DNA of 64,000 nt from Streptomyces sp. NBC_01224 (lineage in GTDB: Bacteria > Actinomycetota > Actinomycetes > Streptomycetales > Streptomycetaceae). Position 1 is the stretch's first letter, and each line of letters begins with the position of its first letter. The notes beneath the pieces were generated by a model that was not told the origin of the DNA, did not search any database, and saw only the letters and a program-made list of their open reading frames with translations. Of this stretch, positions 1-8,689 are shown piece after piece. The stretch lies in assembly GCF_036002945.1 (NCBI RefSeq), contig NZ_CP108529.1, positions 7,373,001-7,437,000 of the forward strand, written 5' to 3'. The position numbers were made by a program, and so were the translations under genes.

Positions 1-345
1 CATCTCCCGGTACTGCCGCAGGCAGCCCTCTGCGAAGGGCGGCTCGTAGTCCAGTTCGTCCCACCGGTGCCTGCGCAGCGCGAGATCGAGCACCCGCAGG
101 ACGAAGTCCTTCGCCGCGGCCCGCTCGCGCGGGGAGCGGCCCCAGTCGACGTCCTCCAGATCGAACCCGACCACCCCGCGCCCGATGACGCTCTGGTCCT
201 GCAAGGTCAGCAGAGTGGCGAAGCGGTGGTCCCAGGTGCTGTCGGCGAGGTCGGACACGGCCAGCATGAGCACATCGACGAAGACGTCCGTGCCCCCGTT
301 GGACATGGACAGACTGCGGCCCCCGCCGTGAAAGACGTTCCCCAT
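1..345 (-). CDS. Unrecognised conserved-looking protein, N-terminal part
   Basis: The reading frame starts with ATG at 345 and runs off the left edge, giving the first 115 residues. The N-terminus is Gly/Ser-rich (MGNVFHGGGRSLSMSNGG), followed by a Val/Leu-rich segment with many acidic residues (about 20-75) and a basic, helical stretch around residues 75-100 (RERAAAKDFVLRVLDLALRR). There is no signal peptide or membrane segment. Codons are almost all G/C-ending, so it is coding. I do not recognise the family. It lies in the same direction as the cyclophilin gene upstream of it, but a strong hairpin separates them, so it probably has its own promoter. Confidence 0.7.
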   Translation of the reverse strand, partial: MGNVFHGGGRSLSMSNGGTDVFVDVLMLAVSDLADSTWDHRFATLLTLQDQSVIGRGVVGFDLEDVDWGRSPRERAAAKDFVLRVLDLALRRHRWDELDYEPPFAEGCLRQYREM

Positions 346-420
346 CCGAACACCGTACCGAGCGGAATCGCGCGGCCGGCCGGTCGGCCGTGGCCGTCCC
401 GCTCCGGCCGGATACGACGG

Positions 421-457
421 AGCGCGCCGTCCGACGGAGTCCGTCGGACGGCGCGCT
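421..457 (-). terminator. Perfect 18-bp inverted repeat, terminator after cyclophilin gene
   Basis: Positions 421-438 and 440-457 are exact reverse complements around a single base, so an RNA would fold into a very stable stem with a small loop. It lies just past the stop codon of the cyclophilin gene read leftwards, the usual place for a terminator in Streptomyces. There is no clear U-tract. Confidence 0.75.
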
Positions 458-480
458 CGTTCAGCGGTTCCGTATGCGGG

Positions 481-978
481 TCAGAGGACGCCGCTGTCCG
501 CGATGGTGATCTTCGCCTGGGGCCGGCCGCTCTGCGAGCCGAGGGCCTCGATCTTCTTGACCAGGTCCATGCTTTCCTGGTTGTCGACCTCACCGAACAC
601 CACGTGCTTGCCGTCCAGCCACGACGTCACGATGGTCGTGATGAAGAACTGGGAGCCATTGGAGTCGGGGCCGCTGTTGGCCATGGAGAGCAGGCCCGGC
701 TTGGTGTGCGCGAGCTTGAAGTTCTCGTCCGGGAACTTCGCCCCGTAGATGCTCTTGCCACCCGTGCCGTTGCCCTGGGTGAAGTCGCCGCCCTGCAGCA
801 TGAAGTCGGGGATGACCCGGTGGAAGGACGATCCCTTGTAGCCGAAGCCCTTCTCGCCGGTCGCCAGCGCGCGGAAGTTCTCCGCGGTCTTGGGAACGAC
901 GTCGTCGAACAGTTTGAACGTGATCCGCCCAGCGGGCTCGTCATTGATGGTGATGTCGAAGTAAACCTTGCTCGTCAT
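481..978 (-). CDS. Cyclophilin-type peptidyl-prolyl cis-trans isomerase
   Basis: A 165-residue single-domain cyclophilin that catalyses cis-trans isomerisation of prolyl bonds and helps protein folding in the cytoplasm. Visible hallmarks are the entry VYFDITINDEPAGRI, the active-site block FHRVIPDFMLQGGDF (catalytic Arg in FHR), GSQFFIT, and WLDGKHVVFGEV with the cyclosporin-contacting Trp. Length matches the short cytosolic cyclophilins of Streptomyces. I chose the ATG at 978 (MTSKVYF) because an in-frame extension upstream reads as Arg/His-rich non-coding sequence. There is no signal peptide. The gene is divergent from the GH15 gene and ends at a strong hairpin. Confidence 0.95.
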   Translation of the reverse strand: MTSKVYFDITINDEPAGRITFKLFDDVVPKTAENFRALATGEKGFGYKGSSFHRVIPDFMLQGGDFTQGNGTGGKSIYGAKFPDENFKLAHTKPGLLSMANSGPDSNGSQFFITTIVTSWLDGKHVVFGEVDNQESMDLVKKIEALGSQSGRPQAKITIADSGVL

Positions 979-1045
979 GGAACCATCCTGACATCGATGC
1001 GTTCGGCGCCGACGGGCGGGCACGGTGCCGGGCCCGCCGACGTGC

Positions 1046-1080
1046 CAGTGGGAGTGGCACCGCGGTGCCTACTCCCACTG
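1046..1080. repeat. Near-perfect 17-bp inverted repeat between divergent genes
   Basis: Arms 1046-1062 and 1063-1080 are complementary apart from one extra T in the right arm. They sit midway between the cyclophilin start (978) and the GH15 start (1142). It could be a regulatory operator or an mRNA leader hairpin of the GH15 gene. Nothing in the sequence decides which. Confidence 0.5.
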
Positions 1081-1141
1081 TCCTGCGCGTCGACGACTGG
1101 TTAGCCTGAAGAGGGGGTGCGCAGGCTCAGGGAGGTCCGTT

Positions 1142-3007
1142 GTGACTGTGCAGGCCAACGCGAGCGCCGGGACGTTCAGTGCTTTCGACGCATCCCCGGG
1201 TGTCGGCGCGCCCCGCTATCTGCCGGTTGCCGAGCACGGACTGATCGGCGATCTGCGCAGCGCGGCGCTCGTGGGCACCAACGGCACCATCGACTGGTAC
1301 TGCTGCCCGCGCTTCGACGCACCCAGTGTCTTCGCCTCGATCCTCGACGCCGACCGTGGCGGGTATTTCGAGCTCGCGGCGGATGCCCCGACGCGTACCA
1401 AGCAGTTCTACTTCCCCGACACCAATGTGCTGATCACCCGCTTCTTCGCGCAGGACGGGGTCGGCGAGGTCCAGGACTTCATGCCGGTACTCGACGATTC
1501 GCGCGAGGCCGACCGGCACCGTCTGATCCGCCGCGTGGTGTGCGTGCGCGGATCGCTGCCGTTCCGCGCCCGTGTGGCCCCCCGTTTCGAGTACGGGGCG
1601 CAGCCGCACACCGTGCACGTACAGCATGGCCAGGCGGTCTTCGAATCGCCCTCACTCACACTCGCGCTGACGTCGAGTGTGCCGCTCGAGGTCGCCGGCC
1701 AGGACGTATGGTCGCTTTTCAAGCTGCACGAGGGCGAGTCCGCGGTCTTCGCCCTCGACCGGGTCGGCGGCGACGTCGCCCCCCGCTTCTGCCCGCTGTC
1801 CGAGGCGGAGCAGCAGTTCAACGCCACCGTCGGGTACTGGCGGCGGTGGCTGTCCCGGTCGCGGTACCGCGGTCGTTGGCGGGAGATGGTGCAGCGCTCC
1901 GCACTCACCCTGAAGCTGCTCACCTACGCCCCGACCGGTGCCATCATCGCCGCGCCGACCACCAGCCTGCCCGAACGCATTGGGGGCGAGCGCAACTGGG
2001 ACTACCGCTACGTATGGATCCGTGACGCAGCGTTCTGTGTGTATGCGCTGCTCAGGCTCGGCTTCACCGAGGAGGCCGAGGCCTTCATGGGTTTCCTTTC
2101 CGAGCATGTCCCCCTCGAAGTGACCGAGACGACCGGTCCGCTGCAGATCATGTACGGCATCGACGGGCGCCGTGAGCTGCCCGAGCGCGAGCTGACCCAT
2201 CTCGAGGGGTACCGGGGCTCGGCCCCCGTACGCGTCGGCAATGATGCCGTCGACCAGTTGCAGCTGGACATCTACGGGGCGCTCATCGACGCCCTCTACC
2301 TCTACAACAAGTGGGGGCAGCCCATCTCCAGTGCGCACTGGGACAGCATCAGCGAGGTGGTCGACTGGGTGTGCGACCACTGGGACCAGCCCGACCAGGG
2401 GATCTGGGAGGCGCGCAGCGGGCGCAAGAACTTCCTCTACTCGCGGTTGATGTGCTGGGTGGCCATCGAGCGCGCCATGCGGTTGGCCCAGCATCGCGGC
2501 CTGCCCGTCGACATCGTGCGGTGGGGGCGGGCGCGGGATGCGATCTATCGCCGGATCATGCGCCATGGCTGGTCCGACGAGCGGCACGCCTTCGTCCAGT
2601 ACGAGGACGGCCACGTCCTCGACGCGTCCCTGCTGATGATGCCGCTGGCGAAGTTCGTATCCCCGACCGACCCGAAGTGGCTCGCCACGCTGGACGCGCT
2701 GGGCGAGGACCTGGTGTCCGACTCGCTGGTCTACCGCTACGACCCGCAGGCCAGTCCGGACGGACTGCGGGGCGATGAGGGCACGTTCTCGATCTGCTCG
2801 TTCTGGTACGTCGAGGCACTGGCCCGCGCCGGCCGCCTGGACGAGGCCCGACTCGCGTTCGAGAAGATGCTCACGTACGCCAACCACCTCGGTCTGTATG
2901 CGGAGGAGATCGGCCACACCGGGGAGCAGACCGGGAACTTCCCTCAGGCCTTCACCCACCTGGCGCTGATCAGCGCGGCCTTCGGTCTCGACCGCGCGCT
3001 CGGGTAG
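1142..3007 (+). CDS. Glycoside hydrolase family 15 protein (trehalase/glucoamylase-like)
   Basis: A 621-residue cytosolic protein of the GH15 family, which hydrolyses alpha-glucosidic bonds. Several actinobacterial members of this size are trehalases, so trehalose is a plausible but unproven substrate. The N-terminal beta-rich domain (about 1-250) carries the GH15 entry signature IDWYCCPRFDAPSVFA. The (alpha/alpha)6 barrel begins near residue 284 with RNWDYRYVWIRDA, and the C-terminal catalytic segment is HTGEQTGNFPQAFTH near 590. No signal peptide is present. The GTG at 1142 was chosen because AGGGAGG at 1129-1135 lies six bases upstream; the longer frame from 1025 lacks a ribosome site. It ends only 66 bases before argC with no terminator visible between. 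Confidence 0.88.
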   Translation: MTVQANASAGTFSAFDASPGVGAPRYLPVAEHGLIGDLRSAALVGTNGTIDWYCCPRFDAPSVFASILDADRGGYFELAADAPTRTKQFYFPDTNVLITRFFAQDGVGEVQDFMPVLDDSREADRHRLIRRVVCVRGSLPFRARVAPRFEYGAQPHTVHVQHGQAVFESPSLTLALTSSVPLEVAGQDVWSLFKLHEGESAVFALDRVGGDVAPRFCPLSEAEQQFNATVGYWRRWLSRSRYRGRWREMVQRSALTLKLLTYAPTGAIIAAPTTSLPERIGGERNWDYRYVWIRDAAFCVYALLRLGFTEEAEAFMGFLSEHVPLEVTETTGPLQIMYGIDGRRELPERELTHLEGYRGSAPVRVGNDAVDQLQLDIYGALIDALYLYNKWGQPISSAHWDSISEVVDWVCDHWDQPDQGIWEARSGRKNFLYSRLMCWVAIERAMRLAQHRGLPVDIVRWGRARDAIYRRIMRHGWSDERHAFVQYEDGHVLDASLLMMPLAKFVSPTDPKWLATLDALGEDLVSDSLVYRYDPQASPDGLRGDEGTFSICSFWYVEALARAGRLDEARLAFEKMLTYANHLGLYAEEIGHTGEQTGNFPQAFTHLALISAAFGLDRALG

Positions 3008-3019
3008 GGCGTGAGTTCT

Positions 3020-3048
3020 TTGCATAAAAGTGCATAGCTGCGTATAGT
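3020..3048 (+). promoter_or_regulatory. argC promoter with ArgR (ARG-box-like) half sites
   Basis: A -35-like TTGCAT (3020-3025) and a -10 TATAGT (3043-3048) are 17 bases apart. The same stretch holds two TGCAT half sites (TGCATAaaagTGCAT, 3022-3035), unusually AT-rich for this genome. ARG boxes built from such half sites are known upstream of Streptomyces argC. A matching TGCATAGTTATGC occurs before argG. ArgR bound here would block RNA polymerase when arginine is plentiful. Confidence 0.7.
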
Positions 3049-3073
3049 CATGCCATCGACGAGGAGGATTTCG

Positions 3074-4102
3074 ATGGTGGTACGTGCAGCAGTGGCAGGG
3101 GCGAGCGGATACGCCGGTGGGGAGCTGCTCCGTCTCCTGCTGGTCCACCCCGAGGTCGAGATCGGGGCCCTCACCGCCCATTCCAACGCGGGGCAGAAGC
3201 TCGGTGCGCTGCAGCCGCATCTGCGGCCGCTTGCCGACCGTGTGCTTCGGCCGACCACGCCCGAGGTCCTCGCCGGGCACGATGTCGTCTTCCTCGCGCT
3301 TCCGCACGGGCAGTCCGCCGCCGTCGCCGAGCAGCTCGGTGACGAGGTGCTCGTGGTCGACATGGGTGCCGACTTCCGGCTCAGGGACGCGGTGGACTGG
3401 GAGAAGTTCTACGGCTCGCCGCACGCCGGGACCTGGCCCTACGGTCTGCCCGAACTGCCGGGAGGACGCCCGGCGTTGGCGGGGTCCAAGCGCATCGCGG
3501 TGCCGGGCTGCTACCCGACCGCCGTCTCTCTCGCGCTCTTCCCGGCGTACGCCGCCCACCTGGCCGAGCCCGAGGCCGTGATCGTCGCCGCGTCCGGTAC
3601 ATCCGGGGCGGGCAAGGCGGCCAAGCCGCATCTGCTCGGCTCCGAGGTGATGGGCAACATGTCCCCGTACGGCGTCGGCGGGGTCCACCGGCACACCCCC
3701 GAGATGATCCAGAACCTCAGCGCCGCGGCCGGTGAACCGGTCACGGTCTCCTTCACGCCGACCCTGGCGCCGATGCCCCGCGGCATCCTCGCGACGTGCA
3801 GCGCGAAGGCGAAGCCGGGCGTGAGCGCCCAGACCGTCCGTGACGTGTACGAGAAGGCGTTCGCCGAGGAGCCGTTCGTCGACCTGCTCCCCGAGGGGCA
3901 GTGGCCCGCCACAGCGTCCGTCTACGGCTCCAACGCCGTACAGATCCAGGTCGCTCACGACGAGGCGGCAGGCCGGATCATCGTCATCAGCGCCATCGAC
4001 AACCTCGCCAAGGGCACCGCCGGCGGTGCCCTGCAGAGCATGAACATCGCCCTCGGACTTCCCGAGGACACAGGTCTTTCCACGATCGGAGTCGCACCGT
4101 GA
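3074..4102 (+). CDS. argC: N-acetyl-gamma-glutamyl-phosphate reductase
   Basis: A 342-residue enzyme that reduces N-acetylglutamyl phosphate to the semialdehyde with NADPH, the third step from glutamate to ornithine. The NADP-binding glycine pattern GASGYAGGELLR is at residues 8-19, and the catalytic cysteine is C146 in VPGCYPT. The C-terminal GGVHRHTPEM block also fits ArgC. The ATG at 3074 was chosen over the one at 3050 because GAGGAGG at 3061-3067 is six bases upstream. It is the first gene of argCJBDR and overlaps argJ by four bases. An ArgR-type site sits over its promoter. Confidence 0.97.
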   Translation: MVVRAAVAGASGYAGGELLRLLLVHPEVEIGALTAHSNAGQKLGALQPHLRPLADRVLRPTTPEVLAGHDVVFLALPHGQSAAVAEQLGDEVLVVDMGADFRLRDAVDWEKFYGSPHAGTWPYGLPELPGGRPALAGSKRIAVPGCYPTAVSLALFPAYAAHLAEPEAVIVAASGTSGAGKAAKPHLLGSEVMGNMSPYGVGGVHRHTPEMIQNLSAAAGEPVTVSFTPTLAPMPRGILATCSAKAKPGVSAQTVRDVYEKAFAEEPFVDLLPEGQWPATASVYGSNAVQIQVAHDEAAGRIIVISAIDNLAKGTAGGALQSMNIALGLPEDTGLSTIGVAP

Positions 4103-5253
4103 GTGTCACGGCAGCACAGGGTTTCTCGGCGGCGGGCATCGCCGCGGGAATCAAGGAGAGCGGTAACCCGGACCTGGCCCTCGTGGTCAACAACGGTCCG
4201 CGTCGCTCCGCCGCGGGCGTCTTCACCTCCAACCGCGTCAAGGCCGCCCCCGTCCTCTGGTCGGAGCAGGTACTCAAGGGCGGCGAGGTCAGTGCCGTCG
4301 TTCTCAACTCCGGTGGTGCCAACGCCTGTACCGGCCCGCAGGGCTTCCAGGACACCCACGCCACCGCAGAGAAGGCTGCCGAGGTCCTCGCCGGTCACAG
4401 CGCGGGCGAGATCGCGGTCGCATCGACCGGGCTGATCGGCACGCTGCTTCCGATGGACAAGCTGCTGCCCGGCATCGAGAAGGCGGCCGCCGCCCTCAGC
4501 GAGCACGGCGGCGAGAAGGCCGCCATCGCGATCAAGACCACCGACACCGTCCACAAGACCGCGGTGGCGGACGGCGAGGGATGGACCGTCGGCGGTATGG
4601 CCAAGGGCGCGGGCATGCTCGCCCCGGGTCTCGCCACCATGCTGGTCGTCCTCACCACCGACGCCGACGTGGACGCGCCGGCGCTGGACACCGCGCTGCG
4701 CGCCGCCACCCGCACCACCTTCGACCGGGTCGACTCCGACGGCTGCATGTCGACCAACGACACCGTGCTGCTGCTGGCCTCCGGCGCGAGTGGGATCACC
4801 CCGGAGCAGGACGAGTTCGCCGAGGCCGTACGGACCGTCTGCGCCGACCTCGCCAGGCAGCTCATCGGTGACGCCGAGGGCGCCTCCAAGGACATCCGGA
4901 TCGAGGTCATCAACGCCGAGACCGAGGACGACGCCGTCGAGGTGGGCCGGTCCATCGCCCGTAACAACCTTCTCAAGTGCGCCATCCACGGCGAGGACCC
5001 CAACTGGGGCCGGGTCCTCTCCGCGATCGGCACGACGAAGGCCGCCTTCGAACCGGACCAGCTGAATGTCGCCATCAACGGCGTATGGGTCTGCAAGAAC
5101 GGCGGCGTCGGCGAGGACCGCGAGCTGGTCGACATGCGCTACCGGGAAGTGAAGATCACCGCCGACCTGGCCACCGGCACCGAGTCGGCGGTCATCTGGG
5201 CCAACGACCTCACTGCCGACTACGTCCACGAGAACAGCGCGTACAGCTCATGA
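4099..5253 (+). CDS. argJ: Bifunctional ornithine acetyltransferase / N-acetylglutamate synthase
   Basis: A 384-residue ArgJ that recycles the acetyl group from N-acetylornithine to glutamate and may also acetylate glutamate from acetyl-CoA. The self-cleavage site is visible at MLAPGLATML, where T180 would become the N-terminal nucleophile of the beta chain. Other family blocks are NSGGANACTGP and SDGCMSTNDT. The GTG at 4099 overlaps the argC stop (GTGA), so translation is coupled. The presence of argJ means the cyclic pathway is used here. Whether the protein is mono- or bifunctional cannot be read from sequence alone. Confidence 0.96.
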   Translation: MSVTAAQGFSAAGIAAGIKESGNPDLALVVNNGPRRSAAGVFTSNRVKAAPVLWSEQVLKGGEVSAVVLNSGGANACTGPQGFQDTHATAEKAAEVLAGHSAGEIAVASTGLIGTLLPMDKLLPGIEKAAAALSEHGGEKAAIAIKTTDTVHKTAVADGEGWTVGGMAKGAGMLAPGLATMLVVLTTDADVDAPALDTALRAATRTTFDRVDSDGCMSTNDTVLLLASGASGITPEQDEFAEAVRTVCADLARQLIGDAEGASKDIRIEVINAETEDDAVEVGRSIARNNLLKCAIHGEDPNWGRVLSAIGTTKAAFEPDQLNVAINGVWVCKNGGVGEDRELVDMRYREVKITADLATGTESAVIWANDLTADYVHENSAYSS

Positions 5254-6164
5254 CCACGGCGCGGAAGCACACCGCACTCCCGAAGGCACAGATCCTCATC
5301 GAGGCGCTGCCCTGGCTGACCCGGCACAACGGCAAGACCGTCGTCATCAAGTTCGGCGGCAACGCCATGATCGACGAGGAGCTGAAGGCGGCCTTCGCCC
5401 AGGACGTCGTCTTCCTGCGCCAGGCCGGTCTCAAGCCCGTCGTCGTGCACGGCGGCGGCCCGCAGATCAGCGCCCAGCTCGACAAGCAGGGCCTGGTCAG
5501 CGAGTTCAAGGCCGGTTTGCGCGTCACCACGCCCGCGGCGATGGACGTCGTACGGATGGTGCTGGCCGGACAGGTCCAGCGCGAGCTCGTCGGCCTGCTC
5601 AACCAGCACGGCCCGCTCGCCGTCGGCATGACCGGCGAGGACGCCCACACCATCACCGCCACCCGGCACCGCCCCACCATCGACGGCGAACTCGTCGACA
5701 TCGGCCGGGTCGGGGAGATCACCGCGATCGACACCGGGGCGATCCAGGCGCTGCTGGACGACGGCCGGATCCCCGTCGTCTCCTCCATCGCGCGCTCCGC
5801 CGACGACAACCACGTCTACAACGTCAACGCCGACACCGCGGCCGCCGCACTCGCCGCCGCGCTGAACGCCGAGACGCTGATGGTCCTCACCGATGTCGAG
5901 GGCCTCTACGAGGACTGGCCCAACAGCGACGACGTGATCAGCCGCCTCACCGCCACCGAGCTGGAGAAGCTGCTGCCCGAGCTGTCCAGCGGCATGGTGC
6001 CGAAGATGCAGGGCTGCCTGCACGCCGTACGCAACGGCGTCGAGACGGCCCGCGTCATCGATGGCCGGGTCCAGCACTCGATCCTGCTGGAGATCTTCAC
6101 CGACGAAGGAATCGGCACGATGGTCGTGCCCGACGCACAGCCCGACGCACAGGGGGAGTCATGA
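5250..6164 (+). CDS. argB: Acetylglutamate kinase
   Basis: A 304-residue amino-acid kinase that phosphorylates N-acetylglutamate with ATP, usually the arginine feedback-controlled step. The nucleotide-binding entry VVIKFGGNAM is near residues 30-39, and HGGGPQI forms the substrate/phosphate loop. YNVNADTAAAALAAAL and VLTDVEGLY complete the ATP site. The N-terminal helix before the kinase fold (about 1-28) is the element that arginine-sensitive hexameric enzymes use, so feedback inhibition is likely. The ATG at 5250 overlaps the argJ stop by four bases. Confidence 0.97.
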   Translation: MTTARKHTALPKAQILIEALPWLTRHNGKTVVIKFGGNAMIDEELKAAFAQDVVFLRQAGLKPVVVHGGGPQISAQLDKQGLVSEFKAGLRVTTPAAMDVVRMVLAGQVQRELVGLLNQHGPLAVGMTGEDAHTITATRHRPTIDGELVDIGRVGEITAIDTGAIQALLDDGRIPVVSSIARSADDNHVYNVNADTAAAALAAALNAETLMVLTDVEGLYEDWPNSDDVISRLTATELEKLLPELSSGMVPKMQGCLHAVRNGVETARVIDGRVQHSILLEIFTDEGIGTMVVPDAQPDAQGES

Positions 6165-7357
6165 GCAACCAGGAGCTCTCGCAGCGCTGGAGCCACGCGC
6201 TGATGGACAACTACGGCACCCCCCAGCTGTCCCTCGTCCGAGGCGAAGGCGCCCATGTGTGGGACGCCGACGGCACCGAGTACCTCGACTTCGTCGGCGG
6301 TATCGCCGTGAACGCCCTGGGCCACGCCCACCCCGCCGTCGTCGAGGCCGTCTCCACCCAGATCGCCTCCCTGGGCCATGTCTCCAACCTCTTCATCGCA
6401 CCGCCGCCCGTCGCCCTGGCCGAACGGCTGCTGCAGCTCTTCGGCCGGGGCGGCAGGGTCTACTTCGCCAACTCGGGTGCCGAGGCCAACGAGGCCGCCT
6501 TCAAGATCGGCCGGCTGACCGGGCGGACCCACATGGTCGCCACCGACGGCGGCTTTCACGGCCGGACCATGGGCGCACTCGCGCTGACCGGTCAGCCCAA
6601 GAAGCGCGAGCCCTTCGAGCCGTTGCCCGGCGATGTCACACATGTCCCGTACGGGGATGCCGAGGCGCTGCGGGCCGTCGTGACCACCGACACCGCGCTG
6701 GTGATCATCGAGCCCATCCAGGGCGAGAACGGTGTGGTCGTGCCGCCCAAGGGCTACTTGGAGGCCGCCCGGGAGATCACCCGGGCGACCGGCACCCTGC
6801 TCGTCCTCGACGAGGTGCAGACCGGTATCGGCCGCTGCGGCCAGTGGTTCGAGCACCAGTCCCACCAGGGCGTCGAGCCCGACATCGTCACCCTCGCCAA
6901 GGGCCTCGGCGGCGGACTGCCGATCGGCGCGACCGTCGCGTTCGGCCCGGCGGCCGACCTGCTGAAGCCGGGCCAGCACGGCACGACGTTCGGTGGCAAC
7001 CCGATCGCCTGCGCCGCCGGACTCGCCGTCCTGGACACCCTGGCGGCCGACGGCGCCCTGGACCAGGTGAAGCGGCTCGGCGAGAAGATCCGGAACGGAG
7101 TGGAGGGTCTCGGGCACCCTCTGGTCTCCCACGTCCGCGGCTCGGGGCTGCTGCTGGGTATCGTGCTCACCGAGCCCCTCGCACCACAGGTGCAACAGGC
7201 GGCTCAGGGAGCCGGAATCCTGGTGAACGCACCCGCCCCCGATGTCCTGCGGCTCATGCCGCCGCTGATCATCGGTGACACGGAGGTGGACGCGTTCCTC
7301 CAGGCGCTGCCCGGCGCTCTCGACGCGGCAAAAGGGGACGGACGATCCGGAGAATGA
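6161..7357 (+). CDS. argD: Acetylornithine aminotransferase
   Basis: A 398-residue class-III PLP aminotransferase that converts N-acetylglutamate semialdehyde and glutamate to N-acetylornithine and 2-oxoglutarate. The PLP lysine is K247 in TLAKGLGGGLPIG. The cofactor-phosphate block ANSGAEANEAAFKI, the FHGRTMGAL motif and the DEVQTGIGRCG loop are all present. Start and upstream argB stop overlap (ATGA). Related succinyl-ornithine transaminases share these motifs, but the operon settles the role. Confidence 0.97.
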   Translation: MSNQELSQRWSHALMDNYGTPQLSLVRGEGAHVWDADGTEYLDFVGGIAVNALGHAHPAVVEAVSTQIASLGHVSNLFIAPPPVALAERLLQLFGRGGRVYFANSGAEANEAAFKIGRLTGRTHMVATDGGFHGRTMGALALTGQPKKREPFEPLPGDVTHVPYGDAEALRAVVTTDTALVIIEPIQGENGVVVPPKGYLEAAREITRATGTLLVLDEVQTGIGRCGQWFEHQSHQGVEPDIVTLAKGLGGGLPIGATVAFGPAADLLKPGQHGTTFGGNPIACAAGLAVLDTLAADGALDQVKRLGEKIRNGVEGLGHPLVSHVRGSGLLLGIVLTEPLAPQVQQAAQGAGILVNAPAPDVLRLMPPLIIGDTEVDAFLQALPGALDAAKGDGRSGE

Positions 7358-7367
7358 GGCGACGACG

Positions 7368-7904
7368 ATGACCGAGGCGCAGGAGACCGAGCACGGCGGG
7401 CCGTCCGTGCCGCAGACCCGCACCGCACGCCACCGCCGGATCGTGGACATCCTGAACCGGCAGCCGGTGCGTTCGCAGAGTCAGCTGGCCAAACTCCTCG
7501 CCGACGACGGGCTGAGCGTCACCCAGGCGACGCTCTCCCGCGACCTGGACGAGCTGGGTGCGGTGAAGATCCGCAACACCGGCGGCGAGCTGATCTACGC
7601 GGTGCCGAGCGAGGGCGGTTTCCGTACCCCGCAGGCACCGCTGGGCGAGTCCGCGAAGGAGGAGCGGATGCGGCGCCTCTCCGCCGAACTGCTCATCTCG
7701 GCAGAGGCCTCGGCCAACCTCGTGGTGCTGCGTACGCCTCCGGGCGCGGCCCAGTTCCTCGCCTCGGCCATCGACCAGGCCGAACTCCAGGACATCCTGG
7801 GGACCATCGCGGGTGACGACACACTGATGCTGATCAGCCGTGACCCGGCGGGCGGTCAGGCGCTCGCCGACCACTTGCTGCGACTGGCCCAGAACGAACG
7901 CTGA
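7368..7904 (+). CDS. argR: Arginine repressor ArgR
   Basis: A 178-residue regulator with an N-terminal winged-helix DNA-binding domain (about 15-85) and a C-terminal arginine-binding oligomerisation domain. The DNA-reading segment SQSQLAKLLADDGLSVTQAT and the following LSRDLDELGAVKIR are classic. The C-terminal half has GTIAGDDTLMLISRD, where the GDDT segment binds arginine in the hexamer. The ATG at 7368 begins eleven bases after the argD stop, with GAGG just upstream. As the last gene of argCJBDR it probably represses its own operon and argG. Confidence 0.95.
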   Translation: MTEAQETEHGGPSVPQTRTARHRRIVDILNRQPVRSQSQLAKLLADDGLSVTQATLSRDLDELGAVKIRNTGGELIYAVPSEGGFRTPQAPLGESAKEERMRRLSAELLISAEASANLVVLRTPPGAAQFLASAIDQAELQDILGTIAGDDTLMLISRDPAGGQALADHLLRLAQNER

Positions 7905-7925
7905 ACGGCCGGGGTACCGCGTCCG

Positions 7926-8627
7926 TCAGTAGCGCGTGATCGCGGTCGGGCCCGAACGGGTCCCGATCGCGATGTGCGGACTGCGGGCCGGGTCCACCCA
8001 GTCGAGAATCCGGTCCATCGCGGCCGCCGGTACGGAGACGCAACCGGCGGTCGCACCACGCCCGTTGACGTGGAGGAAGATGCCGGCACCACGTCCCCGT
8101 ACCGGCCGCTCGTAGTTGAAGCCGATGACGAGCGCGCGGGCGTACTGCGTCGGATACGCGGCCAGGTGCTCCGACTCACCCGCCCGGCAGTCCGCGGGCC
8201 GCGGTTCCACCCAGCGGTTGTAGGCCCGCGCCTCGGTGTCCTCGCACCACCACGACCGGCTGTTGACCCGGCGGTACGGGTATACGGTGCCGGCCGGTGC
8301 CGCCTTGATTCCGAAGGCGTACGGCAGGTCGTACAGGCCGGTGGGTGTGGTGTCGGTGCCCTGCTTGCGCGACGTCCCCTCGGCCAGGCCCTTCGCACCG
8401 AACCGGGCCGGTGCGGACCCGCCCTTCACCCAGATGCCCCGGCGCAGATTCCACCAGGTGACGGTGCCCGTCGTGGAGCCCTTGGCCGGGGCCTCGGCCG
8501 TGATCAACTGGGTACCACCGCCGGTGTCGGCCATCCGCCCCGGGAGAGCCGGCGCCACGGCGGGCCGGGCCGCGACCGAGCCCGCCAGCGCAAGCAGTAC
8601 CGAACCGATCACCAGAGATCTGCGCAT
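7926..8627 (-). CDS. Secreted L,D-transpeptidase (YkuD-like) family protein
   Basis: A 233-residue exported protein. Residues 1-21 form a signal peptide (MRRSLVIGSVLLALAGSVAA). The C-terminal part has the YkuD catalytic pattern HVNGRGATAGCVSVP, with the His and the nucleophilic Cys of L,D-transpeptidases, which cross-link or cleave peptidoglycan peptides. The middle section (TPTGLYDLPYAFG) matches the same family. It converges on argR with only 21 bases between stop codons and no clear hairpin in that gap. The precise substrate is not evident. Confidence 0.8.
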   Translation of the reverse strand: MRRSLVIGSVLLALAGSVAARPAVAPALPGRMADTGGGTQLITAEAPAKGSTTGTVTWWNLRRGIWVKGGSAPARFGAKGLAEGTSRKQGTDTTPTGLYDLPYAFGIKAAPAGTVYPYRRVNSRSWWCEDTEARAYNRWVEPRPADCRAGESEHLAAYPTQYARALVIGFNYERPVRGRGAGIFLHVNGRGATAGCVSVPAAAMDRILDWVDPARSPHIAIGTRSGPTAITRY

Positions 8628-8689
8628 GTCCCGGACGCTAGACCGTCCCGCGGCGTGTCACCCCCGGACCTGCTCCGTACGGCTCAATT

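Noticed and set aside
1652..3958. Very long reverse open frame across the GH15 and argC genes
   Set aside because: It lies antisense to two genes with clear family motifs. Long antisense frames are a by-product of G/C third positions, and the translation is Gly/Arg/Val-rich without any fold.
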